Notes under the pieces: generated by a model
What the model saw: only the letters and a program-made list of their open reading frames with translations
Database searches by the model: none
What the model was told of the DNA's origin: nothing
Made by a program: the position numbers and the translations under genes
DNA from: Phaseolus vulgaris
Taxonomy: Eukaryota > Streptophyta > Magnoliopsida > Fabales > Fabaceae
DNA length: 64,000 nucleotides
NCBI RefSeq assembly: GCF_000499845.2
Contig: NC_023750.2
Span: 26,168,643-26,232,642, forward strand
Direction: 5' to 3'
In this document: positions 43,414 to 54,000 of the stretch, piece by piece
Position numbering within the stretch: the first letter of the stretch is position 1
Layout of the letters: every line of letters begins with the position of its first letter

Positions 43414-43965
43414 AACGCCAACTTTTAGCCGCCACCTTTACCTTTTGTGCTTTATATTCGTTCTTGCCAACCATTGATAAACTTGTAAATCTTTTGAACC
43501 ATTTGCACTTGTATAACGCTTGCATACTTCTGAGGCGTTGAGCACTGCTTGGCAGATATTTTCACCTTCGTTCTTTATTTTTGTATGCTTCAATTGCTTT
43601 ACCTGTACTTTTACCTGTTTCTTTCGTTGTGTCGGGTGATCCCGCCTCACTTCTAACGTGCACCTCCAACCTGTTCAGCCTTCGTATCTATGAGGCCTCT
43701 GCCTCGTGAAGGCGCTGGCCACTCCGCCCTTGCTGCAAACGCAAAAGTTGAGACCTGCTCTGGGTCCTAAACACTTGGGACAAGGTCGCGCTTCAGTGCC
43801 CACGCCCATGGAGAGGCCTGTCTAACAGCGCCGTATCGTCCATGGAGTGTCTCAAACACCAAGGCGATTTGTCCCTTGATTCTGGGTGCTTGGCGCTCAC
43901 ACCTAAGGAGAGGCCTACTACAGCAGTGTCGTATCGTCCTCAGGGTGTCTAGAAACGCCAAGCAC
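43414..43965 (-). repeat. Spacer with degenerate repeats, family-B element
   Basis: The reverse complement of this stretch matches 1-485 (for example 'ccatgggcgtgggcactg' and 'gggtgtctagaaacgcc' blocks). About two degenerate copies of a roughly 100-bp 'agaggcct...cgtatcgtcc...gtgtct...aaacgcc' type unit are visible. No gene. Confidence 0.55.
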
Positions 43966-44335
43966 CGGGAAGGCTCGAAGCCCCCCATGGGGTCGCTCCC
44001 TCCATGGTCTTTCTCTCCCATGGGTATCGGGGAGCACCTCTGCCAGTGGCTCACTTAGCTTCTGGTGATCTCGTCTCCCTTCACAGTCTTTCCTACCTGT
44101 GGGTATCGGGGAGGCGACGCCGTTACTTCTGGAGATCTCGTCTCCCTCCACAGTCTTTCCTTCCTGTGGGTATCGGGGAGGCGACGCCACCGATGCCTTA
44201 TACTGGCGACGCCTCCAGCGTCTTATACTGGCGACGCCTTCAGCGTCTTATACTGGCGACGCCTTCAGCGTCTTGGCGATGCCTGGTGCGATCAACCTGT
44301 TGACTTTGACTTCGACTCTGGTCGACGCCTGGAGG
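43966..44335 (-). repeat. Family-B LTR-like remnant with internal tandem repeats
   Basis: Resembles the first third of the family-B LTR in minus orientation ('ctccctccatggtctttc', 'cccatgggtatcggggagc', then 'ggcgacgcc' units, then 'ttgactttgacttcgac'). Inside are two tandem copies of about 70 bp ('ctccacagtctttcctacct' type) at 44040-44190 and three copies of a 25-27 bp unit ('cttatactggcgacgcc') at 44195-44275. The PPT expected at 44336 is missing. It may be the decayed 3' LTR of the element whose antisense gene starts at 44785. Confidence 0.5.
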
Positions 44336-44784
44336 TAACGGAGAGCTTAAGGTCTCGCCCGCGCCATCCACGTGGCATTTCCCGTATGGCTGATGGGATG
44401 TGCCCTCACTTGACTTGATCCTGACATTTTCTGAGCTTCTGACAAGATGCTCCCATTCTCGATGGCGCATTGTACCCTTGGGCATTCTGTCGACGCGACG
44501 TTTTCTGAATGTTAACCAGTGACGCCAGGATCATCCTCCCATCCTCTGACACGTGGCTCGATCGCACGGTGCTCCCATTTGCGTCACTTGGCGCTCCAAC
44601 TGCAATATTTAGATCTTCGAAATCTTGTACCTGCGTCTATCATCTCTGTGTTTTCGCACCCTCCTTGCACCGCTACACAAACAGTTCCTTCTGCGTTCTT
44701 CCTAGTTGGCGTTTTTCCTCCCGCACTCCTAACTCGTTATTCTTCTTCGATCTCCCAGCTCTTTTGCTGATACTTTGCGCCGAC
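44336..44784 (+). other. Upstream region of the antisense gene, copy 3 of family B
   Basis: Matches 40352-41050 in part ('aaggtctcgcccgcgccatccacgtggca', 'ctgacacgtggctcgatcgcacgg' type blocks). No independent gene is supported, although the frame of exon 1 is open back to 44509. Confidence 0.45.
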
Positions 44785-45486
44785 ATGTCTTCCCATGCTC
44801 CTCCCCCTAGGGTTAACCCCAAGGACCTTTATGCATGGGCCTCGCGCAAGCTCCTCGACGAATGCTCCAGCTTACTCTCCACCAGGGTTGTAAGGGAACA
44901 CATGGGGGATCCGTGCTCCTACGATCATCGTGCCTTCGCGAAGAGGCATGATGATGATATCACCGTGCTCCCTTGCACCTTAGGGGAGCCGGTGTGCGGA
45001 GATGAATGGGCCAACGACGGGGTCCCCTTCTTCTACTTCTACCAGGTGGTCTTCAAAAGCATCGGCGTGCGCCTGCCCTTCTCCAGGTTTGAGAGGGAAC
45101 TACTGACAGAGATTAACGCTGCTCCAGCCCAGTTGTACCCTAATAGCTGGGCTTTTGTCAAAGCCTTCGACATACTCTTTGGCTTTCTGGGGTGCGCACC
45201 CTCGGTTGACATCTTTCTTCACTTCTTTGAGGTGAAGAGGTAAAGGAACAACCTCTGGGTGACCCTCAACAACGTTCCCGACAGGGTTCTCCTAACTCCC
45301 TTCCAGAACTCCTTCACAGGGTGGAAGGGTAGATTTTTCAAAGTCTGCTATTCTGATCTCGTGCCCTCCACTCTGGATGGTTTTCCACTGTACTGGGTAA
45401 GGGAGACGAGAGCCTTGAAGTCCAAGCCTTTCAAGAGGCTACCCTTGAACGACCAGGTGGCATGCCAGATCTTGGCTGAGGCAGGA
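44785..45486 (+). pseudogene. Antisense gene exon 1, family-B copy 3, split by a retrotransposon
   Basis: Start ATG 44785 (MSSHAPPPRVNPKDLYAWAS). Conserved blocks: LLDECSSL, FFYFYQVVFKSIGVRLPF, FERELLTEINAAPAQLYPNS, WAFVKAFDILFGFLG, LTPFQNSFTGWKGRFFKV. A TAA at 45241-45243 interrupts an otherwise continuous frame. At 45486 the exon is cut by the gag-only element; it resumes at 50287 (GFDAAALISLEYNAEALKK), the frame fitting across the insertion. Confidence 0.72.
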
Positions 45487-46521
45487 TGATGAGAATCAAA
45501 TAAAGGAGGCTTTTATTAAGGGAGGAAGAGGACATCCACCCTCACATTTGAAGTTCTTCCTTCTAGTCTTCTCAAAATTAAAAGAAGACATAAAATAAAG
45601 TAAGGATCAAGCCTAAAGCCAAAGAAGTCTACAAGCCGTCAAAGAATGGGCTTCAAATAAATATCTCTCTTTATAGTTTCTTTTATTAAATGTAGAATGT
45701 TTAAATATATAGTTTTTAGGAAGGTGCTTAGAGGGAAACCTTAGATACCTCTTTTGTAAAAGCATCTTTAGGCATTAGTTTAGAATTTTCTAGAAGGTGA
45801 CTCTTCATGCTTCACTTTAGGTGCTAGAAGTGAGTAGCATGCAAGGGACTTTTGGTTAGCTTGTTTTGTAAGCTTCATGACCAGCCCTTGCTTATATAAA
45901 AGGAGGGCTTAGGTCCTTCATAAGGCAGATTTGGAATTTGTAGTAAAGAAACTCTCCCAATTTGGTGATTGAGTGAGTGAGATTTGATTTCTCCTCTTCC
46001 TAGTCTCATCTTGAGAGCCTTGGTTCCCTCAAGTGGCGGCAATTCACACTTATCTTGGAGCAATCACACTTCAAGTGGCGTGTTCATCAACCAAGTTCTT
46101 CATCCACATAAGTTTCCTCTCTTCTCCATTTAGTTCTTCCATTTCCATGTCCATATGAACTCTAAAACAAGTGTAGTTTCTTTTATTCGGTTCATCTTCC
46201 TTTTCTTGCACTTTTGTTCGGTTCTTTTCAATTTCTTACTGTTTTAATTCAGTTCAGTAGCTCCTTTTCATGTTTTGTTCGGTTCAATTGCTTTCTTTAG
46301 AGTTTCAATCGGTTCATTTACTTTCTTGTTCAATTTAATCGGTTCAATTGGCAAGAAATGGGTCTTCCATGTGAGTTTGGTGTTTGGTGCAAGTTTTGGT
46401 GAGTTCTTGAAACATAGAACATTGATCCATCTCTATTAAAAGTGCCTATTCATTCTCCATCTCAAGTTAATTCCATAGAATGTCAAAGAATCATTCATAT
46501 CTACCTAGTGGAATCACATCA
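45487..46521 (+). repeat. 5' LTR of the gag-only element (1035 bp)
   Basis: TGATGAGAATC start and CACATCA end, giving the terminal inverted repeat TGATG/CATCA. TATA box TATATAAA at 45893-45900. Repeated 'ttcggttca' units lie near 46175-46345. It is close to the solo LTR reversed at 7887-8897. Confidence 0.8.
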
Positions 46522-46523
46522 TG

Positions 46524-46541
46524 TGGTATCAAGAGTTTAGG
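46524..46541 (+). other. Primer binding site, initiator-Met-tRNA type
   Basis: 'tggtatcaagagtttagg' lies two bases after the LTR end. The first eight bases equal the usual plant initiator tRNA-Met site (TGGTATCAGAGC); an extra A follows. Confidence 0.6.
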
Positions 46542-47757
46542 TGTGTTCTTGTTTAATTTTTGAGTTGTGTAGCACTTTAATTTCAAGAGCTCTTTAATTT
46601 CTTGCAATTTTCGGTTCTGTTTTTAGGCTTATTTGAGTTTGCTTGCTGTTTTAATTCTTTTGCCTATCATATGTTTGAGTATTTTCCTTTTTGAATCCAT
46701 ACAAGTTTTGTCTTAGTCTTGTTTTTCCATAATTGTCATCACTTCTTGTAGTACTTTTATTGCTTTTGTTGTTTCTTGCTTTAGTGTCATATAATTTTCT
46801 GAGTTTGATATTGATCCTTTGTGCATTTTCTATTTTAGAATTGAGTTCATACTTGTATTCTAGACCTATACAAGTTCATACACATCATTTTCCATTATGT
46901 CTTTGCTAGTTCATAATTCTGTTTTTCATTCCTATTAGGATTCCTCTGTTTTTCTGAAAAGTGTTTACTGTTTTTCCTTATTGCAATTGATTTACTCACT
47001 GGAAAATTCTGAAATTCTGTATTTGTGTTATTCAAAGTGTTATAAAAGCATAGAAAAAAAGAAGTACTCAAAAATTCAAAGTACAAAAAAAATGATAAAT
47101 AAAATACAAAAAGTGTACAATTCTGCGAAAAAAATACGGTAATCTGGCAGCGATTTTGAAAAATTTATCTCAATTAATTGGCTTACTGTTTTTAAGTGAT
47201 TCCAGTGCCATTTTTGAGCTAAGATCTTGAAGTTTGAGTGGTTAAAATTTCATTATCCAGTTCGCTCTATATCATTCCAGTTAAATCAGTGAACATCAAG
47301 CACAGTTTGCATAAAAAAATTTCCAGTAGCTAAATTTTTGTTTTCTTCATCTACTCTAGTGTTTTTCGTTAAGTATTCTTTTGTGTGCCTACTTTCTCAT
47401 TGAGTTCCTTATTTTCTTGCTTGTCTTTTGTTCCTTAATCTTTGAGTTTGTCAAACATCTAGTATTCCTTTTGTTCTAGCCTTTCATTGCTTATACTTTT
47501 TCTTGTTTGTCTTTATTGCTTCATTGGTTTTGTTGTGGTTGGCTTTGAGATTGGTGTGCCTTGCTTTGACATATTTCATTTGAGGATTCCAAGACCTCAA
47601 GAATAGATTGGTGCAGGGACATTATTTCTTTGAGAGTGACCTCTTTTTCTGGCCAAATTCACTTCGGCAATTTGGTTGCCAAACTCATTGTTTTTTTTGC
47701 TAATTTTGTTTCTTGACTTCTTTGCTGTTTTTGTGTGTTTGCTGTTTTTATTTGCAA
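46542..47757 (+). other. Long untranslated leader of the gag-only element
   Basis: 1.2 kb of T-rich non-coding leader; no gene is seen on either strand. Confidence 0.6.
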
Positions 47758-49125
47758 ATGGCTGGATTTTCAAGTGATGCATCCTACAAGCAGAATTCTC
47801 CTTCCAAAACTTCAGTCCTTGGTGAATTGCATGAAGCTCAACCCACCATTAGGCGTTTGGAAGAAAAATTGCAAAAGATGGAGGTGCAACAAGCTAGGCC
47901 ATCTCACTCTATCAATGGTGGGCATCATTCACATAGACCTTCATCAAGAGGTTCTTCAAATGACATAGGCCGTGAAGAGGAACATAGAAGAAGGAAGCCT
48001 CACCATCATTCTCATGAAGAGAGCTATAACCGTGACCAAAGATATCACCAAGTGTTCAACATTTCTTGTGCCAAAGTCCCTAGTTTTAATGGTGATAGTG
48101 ATCCTAATGTGTATTTAGATTGGGAGGCTAAGGTTGACCATTATTTTCATGTGTATAAGGTCCAAGATGACGATAAACTTAGGGTAGTTTCTTCATCCTT
48201 TTTGGGCTATGCCAAAGAATGGTGGCATAAAATTGTAATGGACATTATATATCGCAAGAAACCTCCCGTGGTTTCTTGGAATGCTTTGAAAGAGCGTATG
48301 CGCGCGAGGTTTGTTCCTCCTTCTAGGAAGGAACACTTGTTGAAGTTCCAAAGGCTTCCTCAAGGACATAGGATGGTAGATGAATACTTTAAAGATTTTG
48401 AAACAACTTTGACTAAAATGAATATACATGCTAATGAAGAGTCAAAGATAAAATGGTTTGTACGTGGTTTGAGAAGAGATATTAGAGAATTTGTAGAATT
48501 AAATGAGTACTCTTCTTTAAAGAAAGTGTTTCGCAAAGCCATCAAGGTGGAATCCTATCTTTCAAAAACAACTTTCAAAAATACTAATGATGATGATTTC
48601 TACAACTCTTCTAGGAAGGATGCCAACAAAATTTCTACTCAAAATTCTCCTTCCAATTTTTCCAAACAAACCTTGTTTCCAAAAAAAGTTTCTACTACCA
48701 ATCCTTCTACTCCTAAGTCACCTACCAAAACTTCAAAAATCAAATGTTTAGGTTTTGGGCACATAGCTCTTCATTGTCCACAAAAGCAAATCTTAAAGAT
48801 AAACAAGGTAAAACAAGACCTCACTCACCCACCTACCACAAGTAAAAATGAAAAAGACAAAGAAGGCCAAGTTGACATGGGTCTTATACTTTCACATCCA
48901 AGGTGTTTTCCTTCCTTATCTTTTTCATTACCAAAGGGTCTTACTTCACCACCATCTTGGTTTAAAAATGTTAGGGATGATTTTTTCATACCTCCTAATG
49001 GTTGTCACCATTTAAGAGGACTTTTTCCAAGAGATATCATCATTCCTAAACAAATTTTTCCAACTTGGTCGTTTTATAGAACCTCCTTTTCTGAAATCCC
49101 ATTGTTTCCAAATGCTAAGTCATGA
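47758..49125 (+). CDS. Gag protein of the non-autonomous element, intact (455 aa)
   Basis: I choose ATG 47758 (MAGFSSDASYKQ); an in-frame ATG at 47713 would add 15 hydrophobic residues before it. A short coiled coil (residues about 25-45) and a His/Arg/Ser-rich segment are followed by the retrotransposon gag core: VPSFNGDSDPNVYLDWEAKV, YAKEWWHKIV, LKERMRARFVPPSRKEHLLK, GHRMVDEYFKDFETTLTKM. A Ser/Thr/Lys linker and a degenerate knuckle follow (KCLGFGHIALHCP, having lost the second Cys of CX2C). The last 100 residues are not gag-like and read as remnant sequence. The core is complete and uninterrupted, unlike most other retroelement genes here, so particle assembly in trans is plausible. Confidence 0.78.
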   Translation: MAGFSSDASYKQNSPSKTSVLGELHEAQPTIRRLEEKLQKMEVQQARPSHSINGGHHSHRPSSRGSSNDIGREEEHRRRKPHHHSHEESYNRDQRYHQVFNISCAKVPSFNGDSDPNVYLDWEAKVDHYFHVYKVQDDDKLRVVSSSFLGYAKEWWHKIVMDIIYRKKPPVVSWNALKERMRARFVPPSRKEHLLKFQRLPQGHRMVDEYFKDFETTLTKMNIHANEESKIKWFVRGLRRDIREFVELNEYSSLKKVFRKAIKVESYLSKTTFKNTNDDDFYNSSRKDANKISTQNSPSNFSKQTLFPKKVSTTNPSTPKSPTKTSKIKCLGFGHIALHCPQKQILKINKVKQDLTHPPTTSKNEKDKEGQVDMGLILSHPRCFPSLSFSLPKGLTSPPSWFKNVRDDFFIPPNGCHHLRGLFPRDIIIPKQIFPTWSFYRTSFSEIPLFPNAKS

Positions 49126-49223
49126 TTTCCTTTTTCTTCCACTTTTAATTGTAAGAATAAACTGACTTTGTTATATGCAGGGATTCAGAATTCGTGGACG
49201 AATTCTCTCCAACTCGAGGAGTA

Positions 49224-50286
49224 TGATGAGAATCAAATAAAAGAGGCTTTTATTAATGGAGGAAGAGGACATCCACCCTCACATTTGAAGTTCTTCCTTC
49301 TAGTCTTCTCAAAATTAAAAGAAGACATAAAATAAAGATGAGGCCCAAGCCCAAAGCCCAAGCCCAAGAAGGCCAAAGCCCAAAGAGCCCAAGTCCATCC
49401 CATGAGGGGCAAGGCCAAGCTTTGAAATACTCTTGTATAGTTTTAGGAGGTGTGGTTATTAAATAAAGGAGTGTGAAAATGTAAAATAAAGTCACATTGT
49501 CCATGTGACTTAGGAGAGTGGTGTAGGTGTAGTTTTTAGGAGGTGTCATAGTAGAAAAAGGTCACACCTCCCATGTGACTTGTTTTTGGTGGGAATTTCA
49601 AATGAGTTTATTTGAATTTTCTCACCTATTTTTCAGCACCTCTAGGCTATAAATAAAGGTGCTTAGCTTGTACAATTGAGATTTGAATTTTGATTAGAGA
49701 AACTATACTCAATTTTTGAGAGAGCATTGGAGATCTTTGTGCCTTCTTCACTAGTCTTATCTTGATGGTTCCATGGTTACCTCAAGTGGCGGCTTGCACA
49801 CTTATCTTGGAGTCTCCATCCTCCTAGTGGCGTGATCATCCAACCATTCTTCCATCTTCATGAGCTTTCTCTTCTCCTTCCTTCTTTCTCTTTTGATATT
49901 CATGTCTTAGCTTGTGTTCTTGTCTTTTGGTTCGGCTATTTCACTTTTCAGCAAGTTGTTCTTCTTTATTTTGTGTTTTGGTTCGGTGCTTTTACATTTC
50001 CAGCACTTCTTTTCAGTATTCTTGCCTTTTATTTCATTTTGATCGGTTCATTTCAGTTCTATGTCAATTCTATTCGGTGCAATTGCTTTTCCTCTCATTT
50101 TAATCAGTTCAATTTGACAATAATTGGAACTTCCATATGAGTTTGTGTTTTGGCACTAGTTTTGGTGAGTTCTTGTTCATAGAACCTTGATCCAATTCTA
50201 TGATAAAGTGCCTATCTCATAACCAACTCAAGATGATTCCTAAGAATGTCAAGAATCATTCTAATTGTGCTAGTGGAATCACATCA
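49224..50286 (+). repeat. 3' LTR of the gag-only element (1063 bp), divergent from its 5' LTR
   Basis: TGATGAGAATC start and CACATCA end. The first about 110 bp and the last about 400 bp match the 5' LTR. The middle (about 49337-49700) differs strongly and instead resembles the chromovirus LTR at 6308 ('aagcccaagcccaa', 'gtcacacctcccatgtgac', 'ctataaataaagg'). This points to a mosaic LTR. Confidence 0.75.
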
Positions 50287-50560
50287 TGGGAGGCTTTGAC
50301 GCTGCCGCTTTGATTAGCTTGGAGTACAACGCCGAAGCCTTGAAGAAGTATATATGTATGAGAGATTATCTTAGAAATTCCCGCTTTTCATCTTTACTAG
50401 GTCTTACGTGTCCTGTCTTGTGGTGTCTTCACCATGCTTGTTTTCTTCAGTGCAGGTTCGAAGATAAACCGGCAACATAGGTCACAACTTACCCAAGCGC
50501 TGAGGGCTGAGAACAGAGCTTCGTTCTCCTCCCATCCAGACTCCGGAGGCCACTAAAAAG
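50287..50560 (+). pseudogene. Remainder of antisense gene copy 3 (exon 1 end and short exon 2)
   Basis: 50287-50346 continues exon 1 (GFDAAALISLEYNAEALKK), then a possible donor 'aagaa|gtatat'. An acceptor 'cagtgcag|gttcg' at 50455/50456 begins a short exon-2-like frame (SKINRQH...) that ends in TAA near 50557. The Pro-rich region and coiled coil are absent, so exon 2 is truncated. Low confidence in the exact splice sites. Confidence 0.45.
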
Positions 50561-51075
50561 TGGTCTGTTTGCACTTTTCGTACGAGCATAAGGCATGTAC
50601 CTGTTCGCCTCATTTGTCTCATTCACCTTTATCTCAAACTCTACTTGTAATCTTAACTCTCTGGTGCCATGTTTTGATTTCTGTAACGCCGGTCCTTTAT
50701 ATTTGTGCACTCTCGTCTGCATTCACTTCTTCTAACATACTGTGCGCGTTTCCTCCGTTATGTTTCTTGGCGACGCCTATGTCTGGCGACGCCCCTTTCT
50801 TGGCGATGCGTACGCTTGGCGACGCGTATGTTTGGCGACGCCGCCTTCTTGGCGACGCGTACGTTCGGCGACGCCTGTCGCCACTTCGAGTCTTTGTCTT
50901 TTATCTCTTTACCCCTTGGTCTTGCACTTCGAGTGGGAAGAAGGTAAAAACTGAGGCAAGGTTTTTCTTGAACTTCTTTTTCTTTTTATTTGGGTGACCT
51001 CGTTAAAAAAACCCCGAGAGGGAAAAATAGTGTCCCCTACGATAAGATTGTTACATGGCTGCTTACTTACATAAT
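50561..51075. repeat. Spacer with 'ggcgacgc' tandem units
   Basis: From 50768 to 50880 about eight units of 16-17 bp ('cttggcgacgcctatgt') occur in a row, like the units in family-B LTRs. 'aaaaaaaccccgagagggaaaaa' near 51005 follows the pol end. No gene. Confidence 0.65.
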
Positions 51076-54000
51076 TCAACTAAGATAAAACTTCAAATTG
51101 GACGCGTTCCAGTTGCGCGGAATGGGACCCCCTTCCAAAGTCTCTAAGTTGTACGAACCATTCCCCTTAGCCTCGGTAATTCTGAAGGGTCCGGTCCACT
51201 TGGGAGACAATTTATTTTCTAGCTCATATGGGTGAGCCTTCCTCATAACTAAGTCGCCAACCTGAAACTGCCGTGGCTTCACCTTAGAGCTATATTTTCG
51301 CTCTACTCTTCTCTTCACTGCCTCGGCCCTTATTCTTGCTTCTTCCCTGGCTTCGTCCAGGAGGTCCAGGTTCACCCGCCTTTCTTTGTTGGATTCTTCA
51401 GCCACGAAATTCTGGTAACGTGGCGAGTTTTCGTGAATCTCAACTGGGATCATCACATCCGACCCACATACTAAGTTGAAAGGTGTCTCCATGGTGGAAG
51501 ATTGGGGCGTGGTGTGGTATGCCCATAAAATCCTTGGCACTTCCTCCGCCCACGCTCCTTTAGCTTTTTCTAGCTTTCCCTTTAGTCCTCTCAGCAAAAC
51601 TCTATTCGCTGACTCCACTTGCCCGTTAGTCTGGGGGTGTTCGACTGATGCGAACACTTGCTTGATGCCTACCTCTGCGCACAGGTTTCTCAACTGTTGG
51701 CTGGCGAACTGGGTTCCATTGTCGGATACCAGCCGCTTAGGCACGCCAAAGCGACACACAATGTTCTTCCAAACAAAGTGTTGCACCTTGTGCGCAGTGA
51801 TCTGTGCCACGGGCTTTGCCTCTATCCACTTGGTGAAGCACTCAATGGCAACGATCAAATACTTCATCTGCCTTATCGCCAGTGGGAACGGACCTAGGAT
51901 GTCAATTCCCCAGGTGTGAAAAGGCCACGGGCTGTATATGGATCTCAGTTCCTTTGGCGGCGCCTTGTGTCAATCAGCGTGTTTCTGACACTGCTTGCAA
52001 CGCTGGGCGTGCCGCACGCAATCCTCTTTTACTGTTGGCCAGTAGAAACCTGCGCGTACCACCTTAGAGGCTAAGGACCTTCCCCCCACGTGACTCTCAC
52101 AAATGCCTTCGTGTAGCTCCGCCATTATTCTGGTGTACTCGTCGCCGCTTACGCACGTTAGGATAGGGTGGGTGAACCCATGTCTGAACAATACTCCATC
52201 CACTAGGGTGTATCTTGCGGCATTCCTCTTAACCTTCTTGCCCTCCTCTGGTTCTGCTGGGAGAACCCCATCCGTCAGATACCGTCTGTACGGCGTCATC
52301 CAGGTGTCTCCTTCGACTAAAGCACATATTTGCGCATGCCTTCCTCCTTCGGGCGTGTCCGCGTATGTGCTAATATGGGGCGTCTTTACCATATCTTGAG
52401 TCAAGGAACGATGACTCCTTGGCCTCCCTCTCGCAGTGCTAATATGGAGGACATCCACCCTGTTGTCTTCTATGAATTTTCTCGGAGCTTTGAGCGTCTC
52501 TTAGATTACTGTCCTCTGCCTGCCCCCCTTGCCTGAGCTAGCCAGCTTGGCCAGCAGGTCAGCTCTGGCATTCTGTTCTCGTGGGACATGTATTAACTCA
52601 AGAGCGCTAAATGCTCCCTTCAGCAGTTGGACGTACCTTAAATATCCCGCCATTTGTGGGTCTTTTGCTTGGAACTCACCCGATACTTGTCCTGTAATCA
52701 GCTGGGAATCACTTTTCACCAAGAGGTTTTGCGCGCCCATCTCCTTAGCCAGGAGCATCCCTGCAATCAGTGTTTCGTACTCAGCCTGATTGTTACTTGC
52801 TTTGAAGGAGAAACGCAGAGCTTGCTCAATCAGCACCCCATTGGGTCCCTCCAAAACTATCCCTGCACCACTTCCTTGCCGATTGGAAGAGCCATTGACC
52901 GAGAGAAACCACTGCGAACCCTCCTCCACCTCTTGTTCGCCTCCGGGCGAGAGTTCTGCCACAAAATTTGCATATACCTGCCCTTTGATGGATCCTCTGG
53001 GCTCATACTGGATGTCAAACTCTGACAATTCCACCGCCCAGCGCACCATCCTTCCCGCTACATCAGGTTTCTGCAATACCTTCTGTATAGGGAGGTTTGT
53101 CATCACCACTACTGTAAAACTATGGAAGTAGTGGCGGAGCCTCCTGGCCGAAAATACCACGGCCAACGCTGCCTTCTCCAGCGACTGGTATCTCGTCTCT
53201 GGGCCTTGTAAAGCCTTGCTCACGAAATAGACGGGCTTTTGAATTTGGTCCTGCTCCTGGACCAGCACAGAACTGATAGGTCGCTCTGTTACTGCGAAGT
53301 ATAGCCGGAGGGGCACGCCTGCTACTGGTTTGCAAAGGACCGGTGGCGTCGCCAAATACTCTTTCAACTTTATGAAAGCCGCTTCGCATTCGTCAGTCCA
53401 TGCAAAGCGACTATTTCTTTTAAGGCACTGGAAATAAGGGTGCCCCTTTTCTCCTCCCGCAGAAACGAACCTTGATAAAGCTGCCATTCGCCCCATCAGC
53501 TGCTGCACTTCCTTTACTGATGTCGGGCTCCGCATTGCAATAATTGTTGCGCATTTATCAGGGTTCGCCTCTATTCCCCGCTCCGTGAGCATGAATCCTA
53601 GGAACTTACCGGCTTCCACCCCCAAGACACACTTCTCGAGGTTCAGCTTGAGCTGGTATTTTGATATGGTGACGAACAACTCCTCTAGGTCCGTCACGTG
53701 CTGCGTCCTTCCCTTCGACGCCACTACCATATCATCCACGTAGGCGTACACATTCCTCCCTAACATGGGTGCTAGGACCTTGTCCATCAGCCTTTGGTAG
53801 GTGGCGCCTGCGTTTTTTAGCCCAAAAGGCATTACCTTGTAACAGTAACTGTAAGTCTCTGTCATGAACGCAGTTTTACTCTCGTCTCTTGGGTGCATTT
53901 TGATCTGGTTGTATCCCGAGAATGCATCCAAAAAGCTAAGAACCTTGCAACCGGAGGCACTATCCATGAGTGCGTCAATGCTGGGTAGTGAGTACGAGTC

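Larger units (their letters stand above)
45487..50286 (+). mobile_element. Gag-only non-autonomous LTR retrotransposon (family C, 4.8 kb)
   Basis: 5' LTR 45487-46521, primer site 46524, a single intact gag frame 47758-49125, 3' LTR 49224-50286. No protease, reverse transcriptase, RNase H or integrase is present; only 98 bp separate the gag stop from the 3' LTR. This matches the described class of terminal-repeat retrotransposons with a GAG domain (TR-GAG), which depend on autonomous partners. The flanks are 'cagga' and 'tggga', an imperfect duplication at best. It sits inside an antisense gene exon of a Tat element. Confidence 0.75.
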
